Below are positions 16,595 through 27,432 of a stretch of DNA of 64,000 nucleotides, piece after piece. The position numbers and the translations under genes were made by a program. The notes beneath the pieces are model-generated. The model saw only the letters and a program-made list of their open reading frames with translations. It did no database searches and had not been told where the DNA came from. Source of the DNA: Paraglaciecola sp. (GTDB taxonomy: Bacteria > Pseudomonadota > Gammaproteobacteria > Enterobacterales > Alteromonadaceae); contig JAACSL010000002.1 of the NCBI GenBank assembly GCA_009993955.1, positions 1 to 64,000 of the forward strand. Direction: 5' to 3'. Numbering within the stretch: the first letter of the stretch is position 1; every line of letters starts with the position of its first letter.

Positions 16595-17650
16595 CTAGTC
16601 AAAATCAAGGGCTAATTGCTGCTCATGTTGATGGTTTAAAAGACCAACATGCAGACCAACCAAACGAATACCTCGTTGCCCTTTGCGCATCATGGCTTCG
16701 TGTAACAACTCAGAAAAATACCCTTGGTCTAACCGTTGGCAGCGATGTTCAACGGTGGTTAACTGAAAATCACTGAATTTCAATTTAATCCCTTGGCTTT
16801 GGATAGGCAGTGACGAGTTCCCTTTGCGTAAGCGTGTTTGCAGCAAAGGAAAAAGCGAATTAACCATGTGCTGACACTCAGTTGTTGTCGTTAAGTCTTG
16901 GGGCAGTGTGCGCTCGACACCCACTGATTTGCGAACTCGATGAATGTTTAAATCCCGCTCATCATGAGCATGACTGCGTGCCCAAATCACCGCACCAAAT
17001 TTACCAAAACGTCTAAGTAAGTCATCTTGTGGATAGCGCCGAATGTCTGCACAGCTATACAAACCCAAGGCGTGAAGTTTCTGCAAAGTCACTTTTCCCA
17101 CACCGGGGATTTTGCCCAAAGGCTGACGAAGGACAAAAGCGTCGAGTTGCTGGGGAGGGATCACACAAATGCCATTTGGTTTATTTTCATCGCTGGCAAT
17201 TTTTGCCACAAATTTACATGGCGCAACACCCGCTGAAGCGGTTAAACCGGTCTCTGCATAAATAGCTCGGCGAATATCTTCGGCGATAAGGGTGGCACTG
17301 CCAGAAAACAACGTGCAATCAGAAACATCCAAGTAGGCTTCGTCCAACGAGAGCGGCTCAATCAGTTTTGTGTAACGGCTGAATATTTGCCGAATTTGTT
17401 TGGAAATATCACTGTACAAAGCCATGCGGCCTGGAGCCAATACAAGTTGAGGGCAAAGTTTGAGGGCAAGTGCCGTTGGCATGGCTGATTTTACACCGAA
17501 TTGACGAGCGATATAATTACAGGTGGAAATAACCCCGCGTCTATCTCGACTGCCGCCAATGGCAAGCGGCACATCACGCAGAGCTGGGTTGTCGCGCATT
17601 TCTACCGCGGCATAAAAACAATCCATGTCGATATGAATAATTTTGCGCAC
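16595..17650 (-). CDS. dinB: DNA polymerase IV (Y-family translesion polymerase)
   Basis: DinB performs error-prone bypass of DNA lesions and interacts with the beta clamp. The 351-residue product matches the E. coli length (351). The catalytic motif IIHIDMDCFYAAVEMRDNP starts at residue 4, with the second acidic motif in EPLSLDEAYLDVS. The fingers region, CNYIARQFGVKSAM and the helix-hairpin-helix IPGVGKVTLQKL are intact. The C-terminal QLALDFD is a plausible clamp-binding peptide (QL-x-LDF/L). No LexA box was found in the upstream 300 bases, which hold no gene on the other strand until 17946. Confidence 0.95.
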   Translation of the reverse strand: MRKIIHIDMDCFYAAVEMRDNPALRDVPLAIGGSRDRRGVISTCNYIARQFGVKSAMPTALALKLCPQLVLAPGRMALYSDISKQIRQIFSRYTKLIEPLSLDEAYLDVSDCTLFSGSATLIAEDIRRAIYAETGLTASAGVAPCKFVAKIASDENKPNGICVIPPQQLDAFVLRQPLGKIPGVGKVTLQKLHALGLYSCADIRRYPQDDLLRRFGKFGAVIWARSHAHDERDLNIHRVRKSVGVERTLPQDLTTTTECQHMVNSLFPLLQTRLRKGNSSLPIQSQGIKLKFSDFQLTTVEHRCQRLDQGYFSELLHEAMMRKGQRGIRLVGLHVGLLNHQHEQQLALDFD

Positions 17651-17945
17651 TTAAGGCCAACAAACACTGTCAATACATACAGTAATCATGCCTTAGAATC
17701 AGACCAATTTAAAGGTCAAACAACACAATTATTGTCGTATTTGACACCATTCTTTTAGCCACTAGCTACCTTTATGCTGGGTCAGTTAAATCTCGTAGTG
17801 CTAAACAATGCCATATGCTTAAGCCAATACTGCAAACTAATGTGCTTTAAACGATCAGACGTTTTTATGCGTATTATCACGCACAAACATCGGTTACTAT
17901 CCTACCTCTTCCCTCAGCTACCAATAAGTTTCGAGTATCGACACT

Positions 17946-18400
17946 ATGACCATTAAATTTTCTGAACATGGCTCATTTGAGGTGCAAGTAGACGGCAACA
18001 TACTCGTTGCACGCTTAGTGGGCGGCTGGAACATAGAAGCAGCCAACACAAGTTTAGTCACAGCTTTAAAGCCACAGCTGCGCCCCTCATTCATGCTGAT
18101 TGGGGCCATATTGTCTTTCTAGATGATTGGGATACTGGCGTACCGGGTGTGGCTGAGGTGATTGTAGAGTTGGTGGATTGGTGTGTGCTTAACGGGCTCA
18201 AATGCGCTGCTCATGTATATACGCCATTAGCCTTTAAGCAGTACTACGTAGACCGCATAGTCGAAGAGCGACCTGAGAAGTTCAGCCGTAAACTTTTTGA
18301 CAATCAGCAGCACGCCCTTGAATGGCTTGCTGACCAAGGATATTACCTCAACTCCGTCGATAAAAATCAGGTTAACAGCAGGGTGACAGACCAATCCTGA
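17946..18400 (+). pseudogene. Frameshifted STAS-like/conserved hypothetical gene
   Basis: ATG 17946 opens a 58-codon frame (VEVQVDGNILVARLVGGWNIEAAN-like start; stop TAG 18120-18122). From about 18050 another frame (shifted by one lost base) continues the protein: FSHSFKATAAPLIHADWGHIVFLDDWD, then through GVPGVAEVIVELVDWCVLNG to a stop at 18400. Joined, the two frames give about 150 residues of one coherent small alpha/beta protein resembling STAS-like domains. The crossing point lies around 18046-18056, where the first frame reads AACACAAGTTTAGTC. A single missing base is the simplest explanation, either a real pseudogene or a sequence error. Confidence 0.65.
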
Positions 18401-18427
18401 AGGTTAAGCCCTTAACTTATCACCAGA

Positions 18428-18661
18428 CTAGAGGATCTGTTTACTCTGCCATTCTTTGAGTTTTTCTTGCCGCTGTTGTTCACGCTCTACACGCGCTTTT
18501 TTGCGATCACAGGGTTCTGGACAATCACACGCTTTAGCAATCCCCAGCGCGCCAAGACCACCGCAACTGCCACTGATGGTTTTCTTCTGCAACCAATAAC
18601 CCACAGACATGGCCGCCACAACAACCACAAAAAAGACAAAGGCGAGAATGAAGGTGCTCAT
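18428..18661 (-). CDS. nqrM: Na+-NQR maturation protein NqrM
   Basis: NqrM (DUF539) is needed to deliver iron to the Na+-translocating NADH:quinone oxidoreductase. The 77-residue product has one N-terminal membrane helix (residues 3-24) and a cysteine-rich segment SGSCGGLGALGIAKACDCPEPC followed by a basic coiled tail, the family layout. It lies four bases after apbE and with it forms the maturation end of the nqr cluster. Confidence 0.95.
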   Translation of the reverse strand: MSTFILAFVFFVVVVAAMSVGYWLQKKTISGSCGGLGALGIAKACDCPEPCDRKKARVEREQQRQEKLKEWQSKQIL

Positions 18662-18665
18662 CTAT

Positions 18666-19700
18666 TTACTCCTGACCCGCTACGCTGTGTAAGGTCACAA
18701 TTTCGTCAAACTTGGCGCTAGTATACTCTTTAAAGTCATTGTCTTCCTTAGTAATCAACAACACAGCCAGTTGTTCGGCTTCGGCCAACGCCAATGCCTT
18801 GTCTTTACCCATGATGCTCAATGCTGTCGCTAGTCCATCTGCTGTCATCGACGAAGGATGCAGCACTGTCACCGACACAAGATTGTGCTCGATGGGATAA
18901 CCGGTGTTGGGGTTGATGAGGTGAGAATACCGTTTTCCATCTTCTTCGTAATAATTACGATAATCCCCAGACGTCGCTATCGCGTTATTTCCAACACTGA
19001 TGATCCGTTCAACAGCACGTTCACTGGTCACAGGTTTTTCAACCGCGACTCGCCATTCTTGACCACTGGCTTTTTTACCCGCCAAACGCATTTCACCACC
19101 GATTTCCACTAGGTAGTTATGAAGATTTTGTTCTTCTAACAACGCCGCCACTTTATCAACGCCATAGCCCTTGGCGATGGTGGAAAGATCCACGTATAAA
19201 TCAACATCACTCTTACTTGCCCACGTTGTTCCTAAGGTAAGTTTGTTCAGGCCAATATGCGCTTTTGCTTGCAGTATTGCTTGGGCACTTGGAATTTTTT
19301 CTGGGCGAGCTTGTGGGCCAAACCCCCATAAATTAACCAAAGGCCCTACGGTTACATCAAGCAATCCCTCACTCATTTCACCTAAACGTTTTGCTTCTTG
19401 CATAACCTTTAATGTTTGCGCCGACAAAGGGAAAGGTGCGGTACTGTGCCATTGGTTAAATCGAGACAACTCAGAATCTGTCATGTAAGTCGACATAAGC
19501 TGGTTTACTTCAAGCAAACATGCATCGATTTTGGTTTGCAATTCGCTACTATCTACACCTTCTACAGGCACGTACTTGACGTTGTATACGGTGCCCATGG
19601 TAGGCCCGCTTAAATGCACCTCTGGCAAAGACGAAGGTGTGCAGGAAGACAGCAATACAGCGATAAAAAATAGGCAGAAAAAGTGCAATAGATTTTGCAT
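18666..19700 (-). CDS. apbE: FAD:protein FMN transferase ApbE
   Basis: ApbE attaches FMN covalently to threonine residues of NqrB and NqrC. The product is a lipoprotein: from ATG 19700 it starts MQNLLHFFCLFFIAVLLSSC with lipidated Cys20. A longer frame from TTG 19733 is less likely. MGTVYNVKYV, DLSTIAKGYGVDKV, LVEIGGEMRLAG, and SATSGDYRNYYEEDGKRYSHLINP-like segments (IATSGDYRNY, YSHLINPNTGYP) are the conserved flavin- and Mg-binding parts. It follows nqrF after a terminator, so some transcription is separate. Confidence 0.93.
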   Translation of the reverse strand: MQNLLHFFCLFFIAVLLSSCTPSSLPEVHLSGPTMGTVYNVKYVPVEGVDSSELQTKIDACLLEVNQLMSTYMTDSELSRFNQWHSTAPFPLSAQTLKVMQEAKRLGEMSEGLLDVTVGPLVNLWGFGPQARPEKIPSAQAILQAKAHIGLNKLTLGTTWASKSDVDLYVDLSTIAKGYGVDKVAALLEEQNLHNYLVEIGGEMRLAGKKASGQEWRVAVEKPVTSERAVERIISVGNNAIATSGDYRNYYEEDGKRYSHLINPNTGYPIEHNLVSVTVLHPSSMTADGLATALSIMGKDKALALAEAEQLAVLLITKEDNDFKEYTSAKFDEIVTLHSVAGQE

Positions 19701-19730
19701 ATGCGACGTACCACAAAATAGTTGAACTAA

Positions 19731-19752
19731 CAAAAAGGGGCCGAGGCCCCTT
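19731..19752 (-). terminator. Rho-independent terminator after nqrF
   Basis: On the minus strand AAGGGGCC-TC-GGCCCCTT is followed by TTTTTG. It lies between the nqrF stop (19795) and the apbE start, so most nqr transcription probably ends here and read-through feeds apbE-nqrM. Confidence 0.8.
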
Positions 19753-19794
19753 GTAAAATTTTTACGCTACTTATAGATAGCTGACAGCCTCACA

Positions 19795-21027
19795 TTAGCC
19801 ACCGAAGTCATCAAGCATGATGTTTTCGTCTTCAACACCTAATTCTTTAAGCATGTTAATCACCGCTGCGTTCATCATGGGAGGACCACACATGTAGAAC
19901 TCACAATCTTCAGGTGCTGGATGATCTTTCAAGTAATTTTTTAATAATACTTGGTGAATAAAGCCTGTATAACCCGTCCAGTTATCTTCTGGTTGTGGAT
20001 CTGACAAGGCTACATGCCACTCAAAATTATCATTTTCTTTGGCTAACATATCAAAATCTTCGACATAGAACATTTCGCGCAAAGACCGGGCACCATACCA
20101 GAAGGTCATTTTACGATCCGTTTTTAAACGACGTAGTTGATCGAAGATGTGTGAACGCATGGGTGCCATACCTGCACCACCACCAACAAATACCATCTCA
20201 GCTTTAGTATCTTTGGCAAAGAATTCACCAAAGGGACCGGAAATAGTGGCTTTGTCTCCGGGCTTCAAACTCCAGATATACGATGACATTTTACCAGCAG
20301 GTAAAGTGAGATTATTCGGCGGCGGCGTAGCGATACGTACGTTGAGCATAATAATGCCTTCTTCTTCTGGGTAGTTCGCCATGGAGTATGCGCGGATGGT
20401 CTCTTCGTCTACTTTTGACTCAATGTTAAAGAAACCAAAGCGTTCCCAGTCCCCGCGATATTTCTCGGGTACATCAAAATCTTTGTATTTCACATGGTGG
20501 GCAGGGGCTTCAATTTGAATGTAACCGCCAGCACGGAAAGGTACGCTCTCACCATTTGGAATTTTTAACTTAAGTTCTTTGATAAATGTGGCTTTGTTGT
20601 CATTGGAAATAACTTCACAATCCCACTTTTTGATACCAAAAATCTCTTCTTCCAGTTCGATTTCTAAATCTTGTTTGATGGAAACTTGGCAAGAAAGACG
20701 ACAGCCATGTTTCGCCTCTTTTTTGCTGATGTGATCCAGTTCGGTTGGCAGTATTTCGCCACCACCTGATTTGATGTCTACACGACACTGGCCACAGGAC
20801 CCACCACCACCACAGGCTGATGATACAAAAATACCATTATTGGCTAAAGCACCTAACAATTTGTCGCCAGGTTGCGCAGTGATGCGTTTATTAGGGTCAC
20901 CGTTGATGGTGATGGTAATTTCACCCTCTGGTACTAACTTTGATTTTGCAAACATGATGATTGCAACCAAAGCCAATACGATGATGATAAACATACCTAC
21001 ACCAAGGTAGATTTCAGATTGATTCAT
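19795..21027 (-). CDS. nqrF: Na+-NQR subunit F, NADH dehydrogenase with FAD and 2Fe-2S
   Basis: NqrF accepts electrons from NADH. One N-terminal helix (6-26) is followed by a ferredoxin domain with [16 protein letters not shown] and a later GCRLSC giving the four 2Fe-2S cysteines. The FAD domain has [12 protein letters not shown] and the NADH domain [20 protein letters not shown] and [13 protein letters not shown]. Length 410 residues versus 407 in Vibrio cholerae. Last of the six nqr genes. Confidence 0.97.
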   Translation of the reverse strand: MNQSEIYLGVGMFIIIVLALVAIIMFAKSKLVPEGEITITINGDPNKRITAQPGDKLLGALANNGIFVSSACGGGGSCGQCRVDIKSGGGEILPTELDHISKKEAKHGCRLSCQVSIKQDLEIELEEEIFGIKKWDCEVISNDNKATFIKELKLKIPNGESVPFRAGGYIQIEAPAHHVKYKDFDVPEKYRGDWERFGFFNIESKVDEETIRAYSMANYPEEEGIIMLNVRIATPPPNNLTLPAGKMSSYIWSLKPGDKATISGPFGEFFAKDTKAEMVFVGGGAGMAPMRSHIFDQLRRLKTDRKMTFWYGARSLREMFYVEDFDMLAKENDNFEWHVALSDPQPEDNWTGYTGFIHQVLLKNYLKDHPAPEDCEFYMCGPPMMNAAVINMLKELGVEDENIMLDDFGG

Positions 21028-21051
21028 TGGATTGTTTCTCCTACTCGGTGT

Positions 21052-21660
21052 TTACAGTGAAATGCCAGTGAAAGACTGGAAGCCTAAGGCCATCAAACCA
21101 GCAATCATAAACACTGAACCCAAGCCTCTAAGGCCATCAGGCACGTCTGCATATTTAAGTTTTTCACGCACTGCCGCCATTAAGGTAATGGCCAACGCCC
21201 ATCCCAAACCGCTACCAATGCCATACACAATACTTTCAGTGAAGTTATATTCACGTTGGACAGCGAAAGCAACGCCACCAAAAATCGCACAGTTAACGGT
21301 GATTAGGGGTAAGAATATCCCAAGTGCGTTATATAGCGCAGGGAAGAACTTATCTAAGGTCATCTCTAAGACTTGCACCAATGCAGCAATTACGCCGATG
21401 AAAGTTAAAAAGTTCAAGAAGCTAAGATCAGCCTCTGGAAATCCAGCCCAAGCCAATGCGCCAGGTGCAAGAATGTTTACGTAAATAACTTGGTTAACCG
21501 GTACCGAGATACCCAGCACCACGATAACCGCAACACCAAGACCCATGGCCGTTTTAACTTTTTTAGATACAGCCAAAAAGGTACACATACCTAAAAACAG
21601 TGACAGCGCCATGTTTTCGATAAAAACTGAACGAACAAACAAACTGATATAATGTTCCAT
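21052..21660 (-). CDS. nqrE: Na+-NQR subunit E
   Basis: A 202-residue integral membrane subunit of the sodium pump with about six helices, starting [19 protein letters not shown] and including the cysteine in [13 protein letters not shown] and [13 protein letters not shown]. These cysteines, with those of NqrD, coordinate the intramembrane iron/2Fe-2S centre. Four bases separate it from nqrD and 24 bases from nqrF. Confidence 0.97.
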   Translation of the reverse strand: MEHYISLFVRSVFIENMALSLFLGMCTFLAVSKKVKTAMGLGVAVIVVLGISVPVNQVIYVNILAPGALAWAGFPEADLSFLNFLTFIGVIAALVQVLEMTLDKFFPALYNALGIFLPLITVNCAIFGGVAFAVQREYNFTESIVYGIGSGLGWALAITLMAAVREKLKYADVPDGLRGLGSVFMIAGLMALGFQSFTGISL

Positions 21661-21663
21661 GGC

Positions 21664-22296
21664 TTACTCCTTCGGCTCGACTTGTTCTGGTCGATAGGTA
21701 CGGATAGCCCAAATCAAACCTGCGATCAAAATAAAAGAACTAAAAGGCAAGATCAGCAAGCCGTTGCCCTGATACCAGCCACCATTTTGAATCAATGGCA
21801 GGATTTCAAAGCCTAATATGGTGCCAAAACCGAACAGCTCTTTTACTGTACCGATGATAATCAATACCAGTGAATAACCTAAGCCGTTGCCGATGCCATC
21901 TAAAAAAGACATTAAAGGCGGACTTTTCATGGCGTATGCCTCAGCACGTCCCATAACAATACAGTTGGTGATAATTAACCCAACAAACACCGATAATTGC
22001 TTAGATATCTCATAGGAATATGCCTTCAAGATTTGGTCAACCACAATAACCAACGAAGCAATGATGGTCATCTGGATAATAATCCGCACGCTTGATGGAA
22101 TCTGTTTGCGAATTAACGAGATAAACAAGTTAGAAAACGCCGTTACGCTGGTCAGGGCTAAACCCATTACCAACGCTGTTTCTAATTTGGTGGTGATTGC
22201 TAGTGCCGAACAGACGCCCAATACTTGCAATGCAATAGGGTTATTGTCGAGGATTGGCCCGAACAATACCTTTTTCATTTCTTTAGTTTCAGCCAT
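21664..22296 (-). CDS. nqrD: Na+-NQR subunit D
   Basis: A 210-residue integral membrane subunit paired with NqrE; length equals the V. cholerae protein (210). [34 protein letters not shown] and the second cysteine in [24 protein letters not shown] are the conserved parts, contributing ligands to the metal centre in the membrane. Twelve bases after nqrC. Confidence 0.97.
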   Translation of the reverse strand: MAETKEMKKVLFGPILDNNPIALQVLGVCSALAITTKLETALVMGLALTSVTAFSNLFISLIRKQIPSSVRIIIQMTIIASLVIVVDQILKAYSYEISKQLSVFVGLIITNCIVMGRAEAYAMKSPPLMSFLDGIGNGLGYSLVLIIIGTVKELFGFGTILGFEILPLIQNGGWYQGNGLLILPFSSFILIAGLIWAIRTYRPEQVEPKE

Positions 22297-22308
22297 TGTA
22301 CGAAGCCC

Positions 22309-23064
22309 TTATGATTTCCAAGTCTGATTTTTGAGGAACGGTCCGTAACCATTGTCCCCAGCCCAATATGACAGTGTGTTTTGTACGCCGTTGCTGGTTA
22401 ACGTTGCACCCGATAAGGCGTCAACAACGTAGTCACTGGATGAGTCAGCATTTTTCTTCACTTGGATGGCAACATCACCATCTTTGAATAATTTTTTGCC
22501 GTTCCATTTCGCTTTCCAACTTGGATTTTGTACTTCACCGCCAAGCCCAGGCGTTTCTTTTTGTTTGTAGTAAACCAGCTCGCGCACCGTGTTACCGTCA
22601 ACATCAAGGGCTAAGTAACCGTACATCATGTCCCACAAACCACTACCGTTTACTGGCAGGATAATGCGACTGACTTCACCCGCTTCATCTTTAACTAAGA
22701 AAATATTCGCTACGCTTGAGCGGTATTGAAAACCAACATTGCTGTTTTCCACTTTCACACTGTACTTAGCTTCTTTTGCTGCTTTGTACATATCAAAGTT
22801 TTTATCAACTTCAACAAATTGACCGGTGGATAAATCAACAAAACGCTCTTCTACATATTTTTCATAGGTGCCAGCGATATCGCCGTTTGCTTTGTCAATT
22901 AAGCCAGCCGCTTCAATGATGTTAGATTGTTGATCGATGGCTGCATTGGTGTTTTGTAATTCACGTAAGCCAACCGCTGAGCCGGCTACAATTATCGAAC
23001 ACACTAAACAGACAGCCAGTACGACGCCAATAGTTTTACCAAGAGTTTCTTTTTTAGCTGACAC
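22309..23064 (-). CDS. nqrC: Na+-NQR subunit C, covalent-FMN protein
   Basis: A 251-residue periplasm-facing subunit anchored by one N-terminal helix (10-33). The ApbE target motif SGATLTSNG (near residue 220) carries the threonine that binds FMN by a phosphoester bond; upstream GLGGEV and TPGLG are conserved. It starts with GTG inside the end of nqrB (11-base overlap), indicating translational coupling. Confidence 0.97.
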   Translation of the reverse strand: MSAKKETLGKTIGVVLAVCLVCSIIVAGSAVGLRELQNTNAAIDQQSNIIEAAGLIDKANGDIAGTYEKYVEERFVDLSTGQFVEVDKNFDMYKAAKEAKYSVKVENSNVGFQYRSSVANIFLVKDEAGEVSRIILPVNGSGLWDMMYGYLALDVDGNTVRELVYYKQKETPGLGGEVQNPSWKAKWNGKKLFKDGDVAIQVKKNADSSSDYVVDALSGATLTSNGVQNTLSYWAGDNGYGPFLKNQTWKS

Positions 23065-24265
23065 GCGCCATCCTCCGTTTGATATTGCTTTGGGCCACGA
23101 AATAATCGAATAAAGGCGCCCATAAATTGGCGAACAAAATGGCCAACATCATTCCTTCTGGGAAGGCGGGGTTGAGCACACGAATCATCACACACATCGC
23201 ACCGATAAGGATGCCGTAGGCCCACTTAGCTGTGTTAGTGAACGATGCAGATACTGGGTCAGTCGCCATAAAAAACATACCAAACGCAAAGCCACCAGTA
23301 ACCAAATGCCAATACCAAGGCATAGCAAACATGGCATTAGTGTTACTGCCAACAAAGTTAAGCAACAAGCTAAAGGCTGCTCCACCAAGCAATACACCCA
23401 GTACAATGCGCCACGAAGCGATACGTAAATAAATGATAAACAAGCCACCTAACATAATCGCTAAGGTTGACACTTCACCCATTGAGCCTTGGATGTTACC
23501 CATGAAGGCATCCCACCACGCACTGTTAATGCTCCAGTCTGTAACCGAGCCTGAAGCTGCCTGACTTAACCAGGTCGCCCCTGAAAAACCGTCAGCGGCA
23601 GTCCAGATGGCATCACCAGAAATTTGTGCAGGATAGGCAAAGTACAAGAAAGCACGACCAGATAAGGCTGGGTTGAGGAAGTTACGCCCGGTGCCACCAA
23701 ATACTTCTTTTGCCACTACCACACCAAACGTAATCCCCAAGGCCACTTGCCACAAGGGGATCGTAGCGGGCAGGGTCAAGGCAAATAATACCGAGGTGAC
23801 AAAAAAGCCTTCGTTTATTTCGTGTTTACGCACTGAGGCAAAAAGTACCTCCCAGAAACCGCCAACCACAAAAGTAGTGGCATAAACCGGCAAAAAGAAA
23901 CAAGCACCGTACAAAAACATCGCGATACCAGTGGTGGATTCAAGGCCTATCTGCCCACCAAGCGCAGTAAATAACGCGGCTTGCCACATATCGGGCAAGG
24001 TTCCTGCACCGGCTAAAATGGCATTGTGTGCCTGATGACCGATGTTATACATACCGTAAAACATTGCAGGAAAGGTCGCCATCCACACCATGATCATAAT
24101 GCGCTTTAAGTCGATGCTATCGCGCACATGGGTATTGGCTTTATTCACTTTACCCGGCGTATAAAAAATAGTGGCGGCGGCTTCGTACAAGGCATAAAAC
24201 TTCTCGTATTTACCACCCGCTTCAAAATTAGGCTCAATTTTCTCTAAATATGCTTTTAAACCCAT
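23054..24265 (-). CDS. nqrB: Na+-NQR subunit B, covalent-FMN and riboflavin membrane subunit
   Basis: A 403-residue integral membrane subunit with about ten helices; NqrB carries covalent FMN, riboflavin and the quinone site and is central to Na+ transport. The FMN-threonine motif is [38 protein letters not shown] at the N-terminus and [14 protein letters not shown] are family signatures. Slightly shorter than the Vibrio protein (415). Three bases after nqrA. Confidence 0.97.
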   Translation of the reverse strand: MGLKAYLEKIEPNFEAGGKYEKFYALYEAAATIFYTPGKVNKANTHVRDSIDLKRIMIMVWMATFPAMFYGMYNIGHQAHNAILAGAGTLPDMWQAALFTALGGQIGLESTTGIAMFLYGACFFLPVYATTFVVGGFWEVLFASVRKHEINEGFFVTSVLFALTLPATIPLWQVALGITFGVVVAKEVFGGTGRNFLNPALSGRAFLYFAYPAQISGDAIWTAADGFSGATWLSQAASGSVTDWSINSAWWDAFMGNIQGSMGEVSTLAIMLGGLFIIYLRIASWRIVLGVLLGGAAFSLLLNFVGSNTNAMFAMPWYWHLVTGGFAFGMFFMATDPVSASFTNTAKWAYGILIGAMCVMIRVLNPAFPEGMMLAILFANLWAPLFDYFVAQSNIKRRMARVS

Positions 24266-24268
24266 GAC

Positions 24269-25609
24269 TTAACCCTCTTTCTCAATCTTGTCTAGACAAT
24301 CGCGTAAGATCGGGCCGTAGTTATATTTGCCTGGGCAAACATAAGTACACAATGCGAGATCTTCCTCGTCCAACTCTAGACATCCCAAATTTTGTGCACC
24401 ATCGGTATCACCTGAGATCATGTCTCGTAGCAACAAGGTCGGCAGGATGTCTAATGGCATGATACGTTCGTAGTTACCAATTGGTACCATTGACCGATCA
24501 GATCCATTGGTGGTGGTCGTCATATTGAATAGACGTTTTGGACTTAAATGCGCGAGATACGCGCGGGTTACTGAATGCATGTTGCTACCTGGCTTTAACC
24601 AGCCAAATAGTTCTTTTTCACGACCTTCACGCAACACAGAAATTTGCACATGGAAACGGCCAAGAAACGCGTGCACACCGCTTGCCTTGTTACCCAATAA
24701 CACAGAGCCAGACAAGATACGAATATCACCGTCATTGGTTTCGTTAGCCATCAACTGGGTCATGTCTGCACCGAGTAAGGTCTTCACCAAACGCGGATTT
24801 TTCGCCTCAGGTCCAGCAATCGCAACAACACGGGTACTGTCAAGTTCACCGCTGGTAAACAGGTGACCAATGGCAATCACGTCTTGATAGCCAAGATGCC
24901 ATACCTTTTTATTTGGCCCAACTGGGCTCAAAAAGTGAATATGGGTGCCCACCAAACCTGCTGGATGAGGTCCAGCAAATTCATTCACTGCTACCTTGGC
25001 ATTGGTGCCCACAGGAATGTTGGCACCAGGCGCTTTGCTAACAAAAATTTTGTCACTTAAGTTGCTTAATACCTGCAAACCATTGACAAAGTCAGCACTG
25101 CGCGGCGCAATGATCACCTGCGGATCAGCCGCCAATGGATTGGTATCCATGGCGCTAACAAATATCGCTTGTGGCTTCGAGTCCAAAGCAGGGGATTTGC
25201 TGAAGGGGCGAGTTCTTAATGCCGTCCATAAACCGGACTCCACTAAGTTCTTTTGCACCGCCGCCGCGTCAATTTTCGCCAGTTCAGCTTCTGCATATTT
25301 CGCAAAGCTTACACTGTCATCGCCAGCTAACTCGATGACCACGGATTGCAGAACCCGTTTAGCGCCACGGTTAACTTCAACAACCTTACCGGCAGCAGGT
25401 GCAGTGAAAAGCACACCAGGGTTCTTTTTATCTTCAAAAAGAACTTGGCCTTTTTTCACTACATCACCTTCCTGCACATGCATGGTGGGACGCATACCAA
25501 TATATTCTTCACCCAAAATGGCAACACGGCTAACTTGGTTACCTGCTTGGATCGTTTGTTGTGGCTCTCCCACGATGGGAAGATCTAGACCTTTCGTGAT
25601 TTTTATCAT
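24269..25609 (-). CDS. nqrA: Na+-NQR subunit A
   Basis: A 446-residue cytoplasmic-side subunit, identical in length to V. cholerae NqrA when started at ATG 25609. A GTG at 25621 would add four residues (MQLR). It begins [16 protein letters not shown], contains [28 protein letters not shown] and the C-terminal [20 protein letters not shown]-type segment. First gene of nqrABCDEF. A 384-base region upstream carries the promoter and the fabV terminator. Confidence 0.97.
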   Translation of the reverse strand: MIKITKGLDLPIVGEPQQTIQAGNQVSRVAILGEEYIGMRPTMHVQEGDVVKKGQVLFEDKKNPGVLFTAPAAGKVVEVNRGAKRVLQSVVIELAGDDSVSFAKYAEAELAKIDAAAVQKNLVESGLWTALRTRPFSKSPALDSKPQAIFVSAMDTNPLAADPQVIIAPRSADFVNGLQVLSNLSDKIFVSKAPGANIPVGTNAKVAVNEFAGPHPAGLVGTHIHFLSPVGPNKKVWHLGYQDVIAIGHLFTSGELDSTRVVAIAGPEAKNPRLVKTLLGADMTQLMANETNDGDIRILSGSVLLGNKASGVHAFLGRFHVQISVLREGREKELFGWLKPGSNMHSVTRAYLAHLSPKRLFNMTTTTNGSDRSMVPIGNYERIMPLDILPTLLLRDMISGDTDGAQNLGCLELDEEDLALCTYVCPGKYNYGPILRDCLDKIEKEG

Positions 25610-25946
25610 ACGCAATTGCACTACTCTAATTAATACACAGCACCATTAGACTCTTATCGTTTTGTCTTGCGTGAGTCTGGTTAAAAACCTAATCGTGATG
25701 AGTATTGTGTAATAACCGCCGAAACTGCCTGCGGAATGTTGATTGGCCGTCTCAGTTAGGTGTTTATTTCCCCACAAACACCAAACTAAGAGCAATTCCC
25801 TGCCTTAAGCCTTGGAATTTTAGCATCATCCCCAGCCTGTCTGCCACGCAAATTATTGTTTAAACTCTATTTTTATCCAGTTTTAAGCAAACTTTTTGTT
25901 ACAACGCTGTGTCGCTCGAATTTTCTACCCGCAAATCGATACACAT
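25610..25946. other. Intergenic region upstream of nqrA
   Basis: About 340 bases without a supportable gene. It should contain the nqr promoter (minus strand), but I could not fix a -10/-35 pair with confidence. It contains AT-rich stretches near 25858-25900 and no clear palindromic operator. The fabV terminator follows at its right end. Confidence 0.5.
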
Positions 25947-25973
25947 AAAAAAACCGCACTAGGCGGTTTTTTT
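25947..25973 (-). terminator. Bidirectional-looking Rho-independent terminator after fabV
   Basis: AAAAAAACCGC, short loop, GCGGTTTTTTT: a stem with T-runs on both strands, 21 bases after the fabV stop on the minus strand. It isolates fabV transcription from the nqr operon. Confidence 0.85.
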
Positions 25974-25993
25974 AAAATTTAACACGCTCTCTA

Positions 25994-27172
25994 TCACCAC
26001 TCAACTAAGGGGTCTACCTCTGCGTCGTAATCAACACCTGACACATCAAAACCAAATAATTTTATAAATTCATGATGATAGCCTGCGTAATCACTCAGTT
26101 CATGAAAGTTTTCTTGAGTGACTTGATCCCACAGTGCTTTAATTTTTGCTTGCGTGGCATCATTGGTTTCTTTGCCATCCATGCGTAAACGCTGCATGTC
26201 ATCGGTAATAGGTTGGTCGGCTAAAAGTTTTTCACTAAACAGCCCGTAAATCTGCTCGATGCATCCCTCATGTGTACCTTCCTCTTTCATGACTTTGTAA
26301 ATCAGTGAAATATATAAGGGCATGACCGGGATAGCCGAGCTGGCTTGGGTCACCAAGGCCTTTAACGACGATACGTAAGCTCTTATTTTGAGCCTGGCCT
26401 TAGTGGCGATGATCGCTTTCGCTGCTCGATCTAAGTCTTCTTTGGCTTTACCAATGGTTGCCTGTCCATATATTGGCCAAGTCAGTTGTTTACCAATGTA
26501 GGTATAGGCCGTGGTGACACAACCTTGAGCCAACACACCCGCTTCATCCAAGGCGTTCAGCCACAGTTCCCAGTCTTCGCCACCCATTACTTTGATGGTT
26601 TGCTGAATTTCGTCCTCATTTGCTGGTTCTAAGGCTATGTCATGAATCTTATCTTTATCAGTATCATAGGTTTTGGTGGTATAAGCCTGCCCAACGGGTT
26701 TTAGGGTTGATTTGTACACTTCCCCCGTCACCGGGTCGCTGCGCCGTGGCGAGGCAAGACTGTAAATCACTAAATCCACTTGCCCTAAATCCGCTTTAAT
26801 CAAATCAATGGTTTGCTGTTTGATTTCATTAGAAAACGCATCACCGTTTAGGGTTTTTGCATACAAGCCTGCGGCTTTGGCTTGTTGATGAAAGGCCGCC
26901 GTATTGTACCAACCCGCCGTGCCCGTTTTTGTCTCTGTTGGTGGCTTTTCAAAACACACACCCAGTGTGCTTGCACCGCCGGCAAAAGCCGCAGTGATCC
27001 TAGACGCCAGCCCATAACCTGTAGAACAGCCAATGACCAACACATTTTTAGGTTTGACGCTAAGTGCGCCTTGGCTCTGTACATAGTGAATTTGTTGTTG
27101 AACGCTAGCTGCACAGCCAACAGGGTGTGCGTTAGTACAAATAAAGCCACGAATTTTTGGCTTGATAATCAT
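25994..27172 (-). CDS. fabV: Enoyl-ACP/CoA reductase FabV
   Basis: FabV catalyses the last step of fatty-acid elongation, NADH-dependent reduction of trans-2-enoyl-ACP/CoA, and is naturally insensitive to triclosan. The 392-residue protein starts MIIKPKIRGFICTNAHPVGC, has the NAD-binding VLVIGCSTGYGLASRI, SLASPRRSDP, and the Tyr-x8-Lys active-site motif YGQATIGKAK (after TWPI). Length and motifs match V. cholerae/Pseudomonas FabV. The gene is monocistronic, ending at a strong terminator. Confidence 0.97.
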   Translation of the reverse strand: MIIKPKIRGFICTNAHPVGCAASVQQQIHYVQSQGALSVKPKNVLVIGCSTGYGLASRITAAFAGGASTLGVCFEKPPTETKTGTAGWYNTAAFHQQAKAAGLYAKTLNGDAFSNEIKQQTIDLIKADLGQVDLVIYSLASPRRSDPVTGEVYKSTLKPVGQAYTTKTYDTDKDKIHDIALEPANEDEIQQTIKVMGGEDWELWLNALDEAGVLAQGCVTTAYTYIGKQLTWPIYGQATIGKAKEDLDRAAKAIIATKARLKIRAYVSSLKALVTQASSAIPVMPLYISLIYKVMKEEGTHEGCIEQIYGLFSEKLLADQPITDDMQRLRMDGKETNDATQAKIKALWDQVTQENFHELSDYAGYHHEFIKLFGFDVSGVDYDAEVDPLVEW

Positions 27173-27245
27173 AGTGTCTTCCTACTCTTTAAACTGGCGG
27201 CAGTGTACCTGCATCCCTGCCGTAAACACATCTGAGCAGCTTAAA

Positions 27246-27422
27246 CTAGGCAGATTTGTTGCTAAGCACTAACCACACAGCATGGATGACACCTGGTATA
27301 CCACCAAGCACTGTGAGCAAAATATTCAAAAAGAAATGCGCCGACAAACCAACCTGCAAAAACGCGCCGATTGGTGGTAAAAAAATAGCTAAAATTAAAT
27401 TAATAGGATTTACTTTTTGCAT
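27246..27422 (-). CDS. Pmp3/YqaE-family membrane proteolipid
   Basis: A 58-residue protein of two hydrophobic helices, with the family pattern NLILAIFLPPIGAFLQVGL and FLNILLTVLGGIPGVIHAVW. ATG 27422 follows GAGG at nine bases; a longer frame into the DctP gene is rejected. Pmp3-type proteolipids affect membrane potential and salt tolerance in yeast and plants; in bacteria the role is little known. It lies just after the TRAP genes and could ride on their transcript. Confidence 0.9.
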   Translation of the reverse strand: MQKVNPINLILAIFLPPIGAFLQVGLSAHFFLNILLTVLGGIPGVIHAVWLVLSNKSA

Positions 27423-27432
27423 AACACTGACC

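Noticed and set aside
21032-21484. Open frame of 150 codons on the plus strand across nqrE
   Set aside because: Overlaps a conserved subunit gene on the other strand and gives a basic, featureless protein.
24996-25649. Long open frame on the plus strand across nqrA
   Set aside because: It is antisense to a well-conserved nqrA, has no family pattern and lacks a Shine-Dalgarno.
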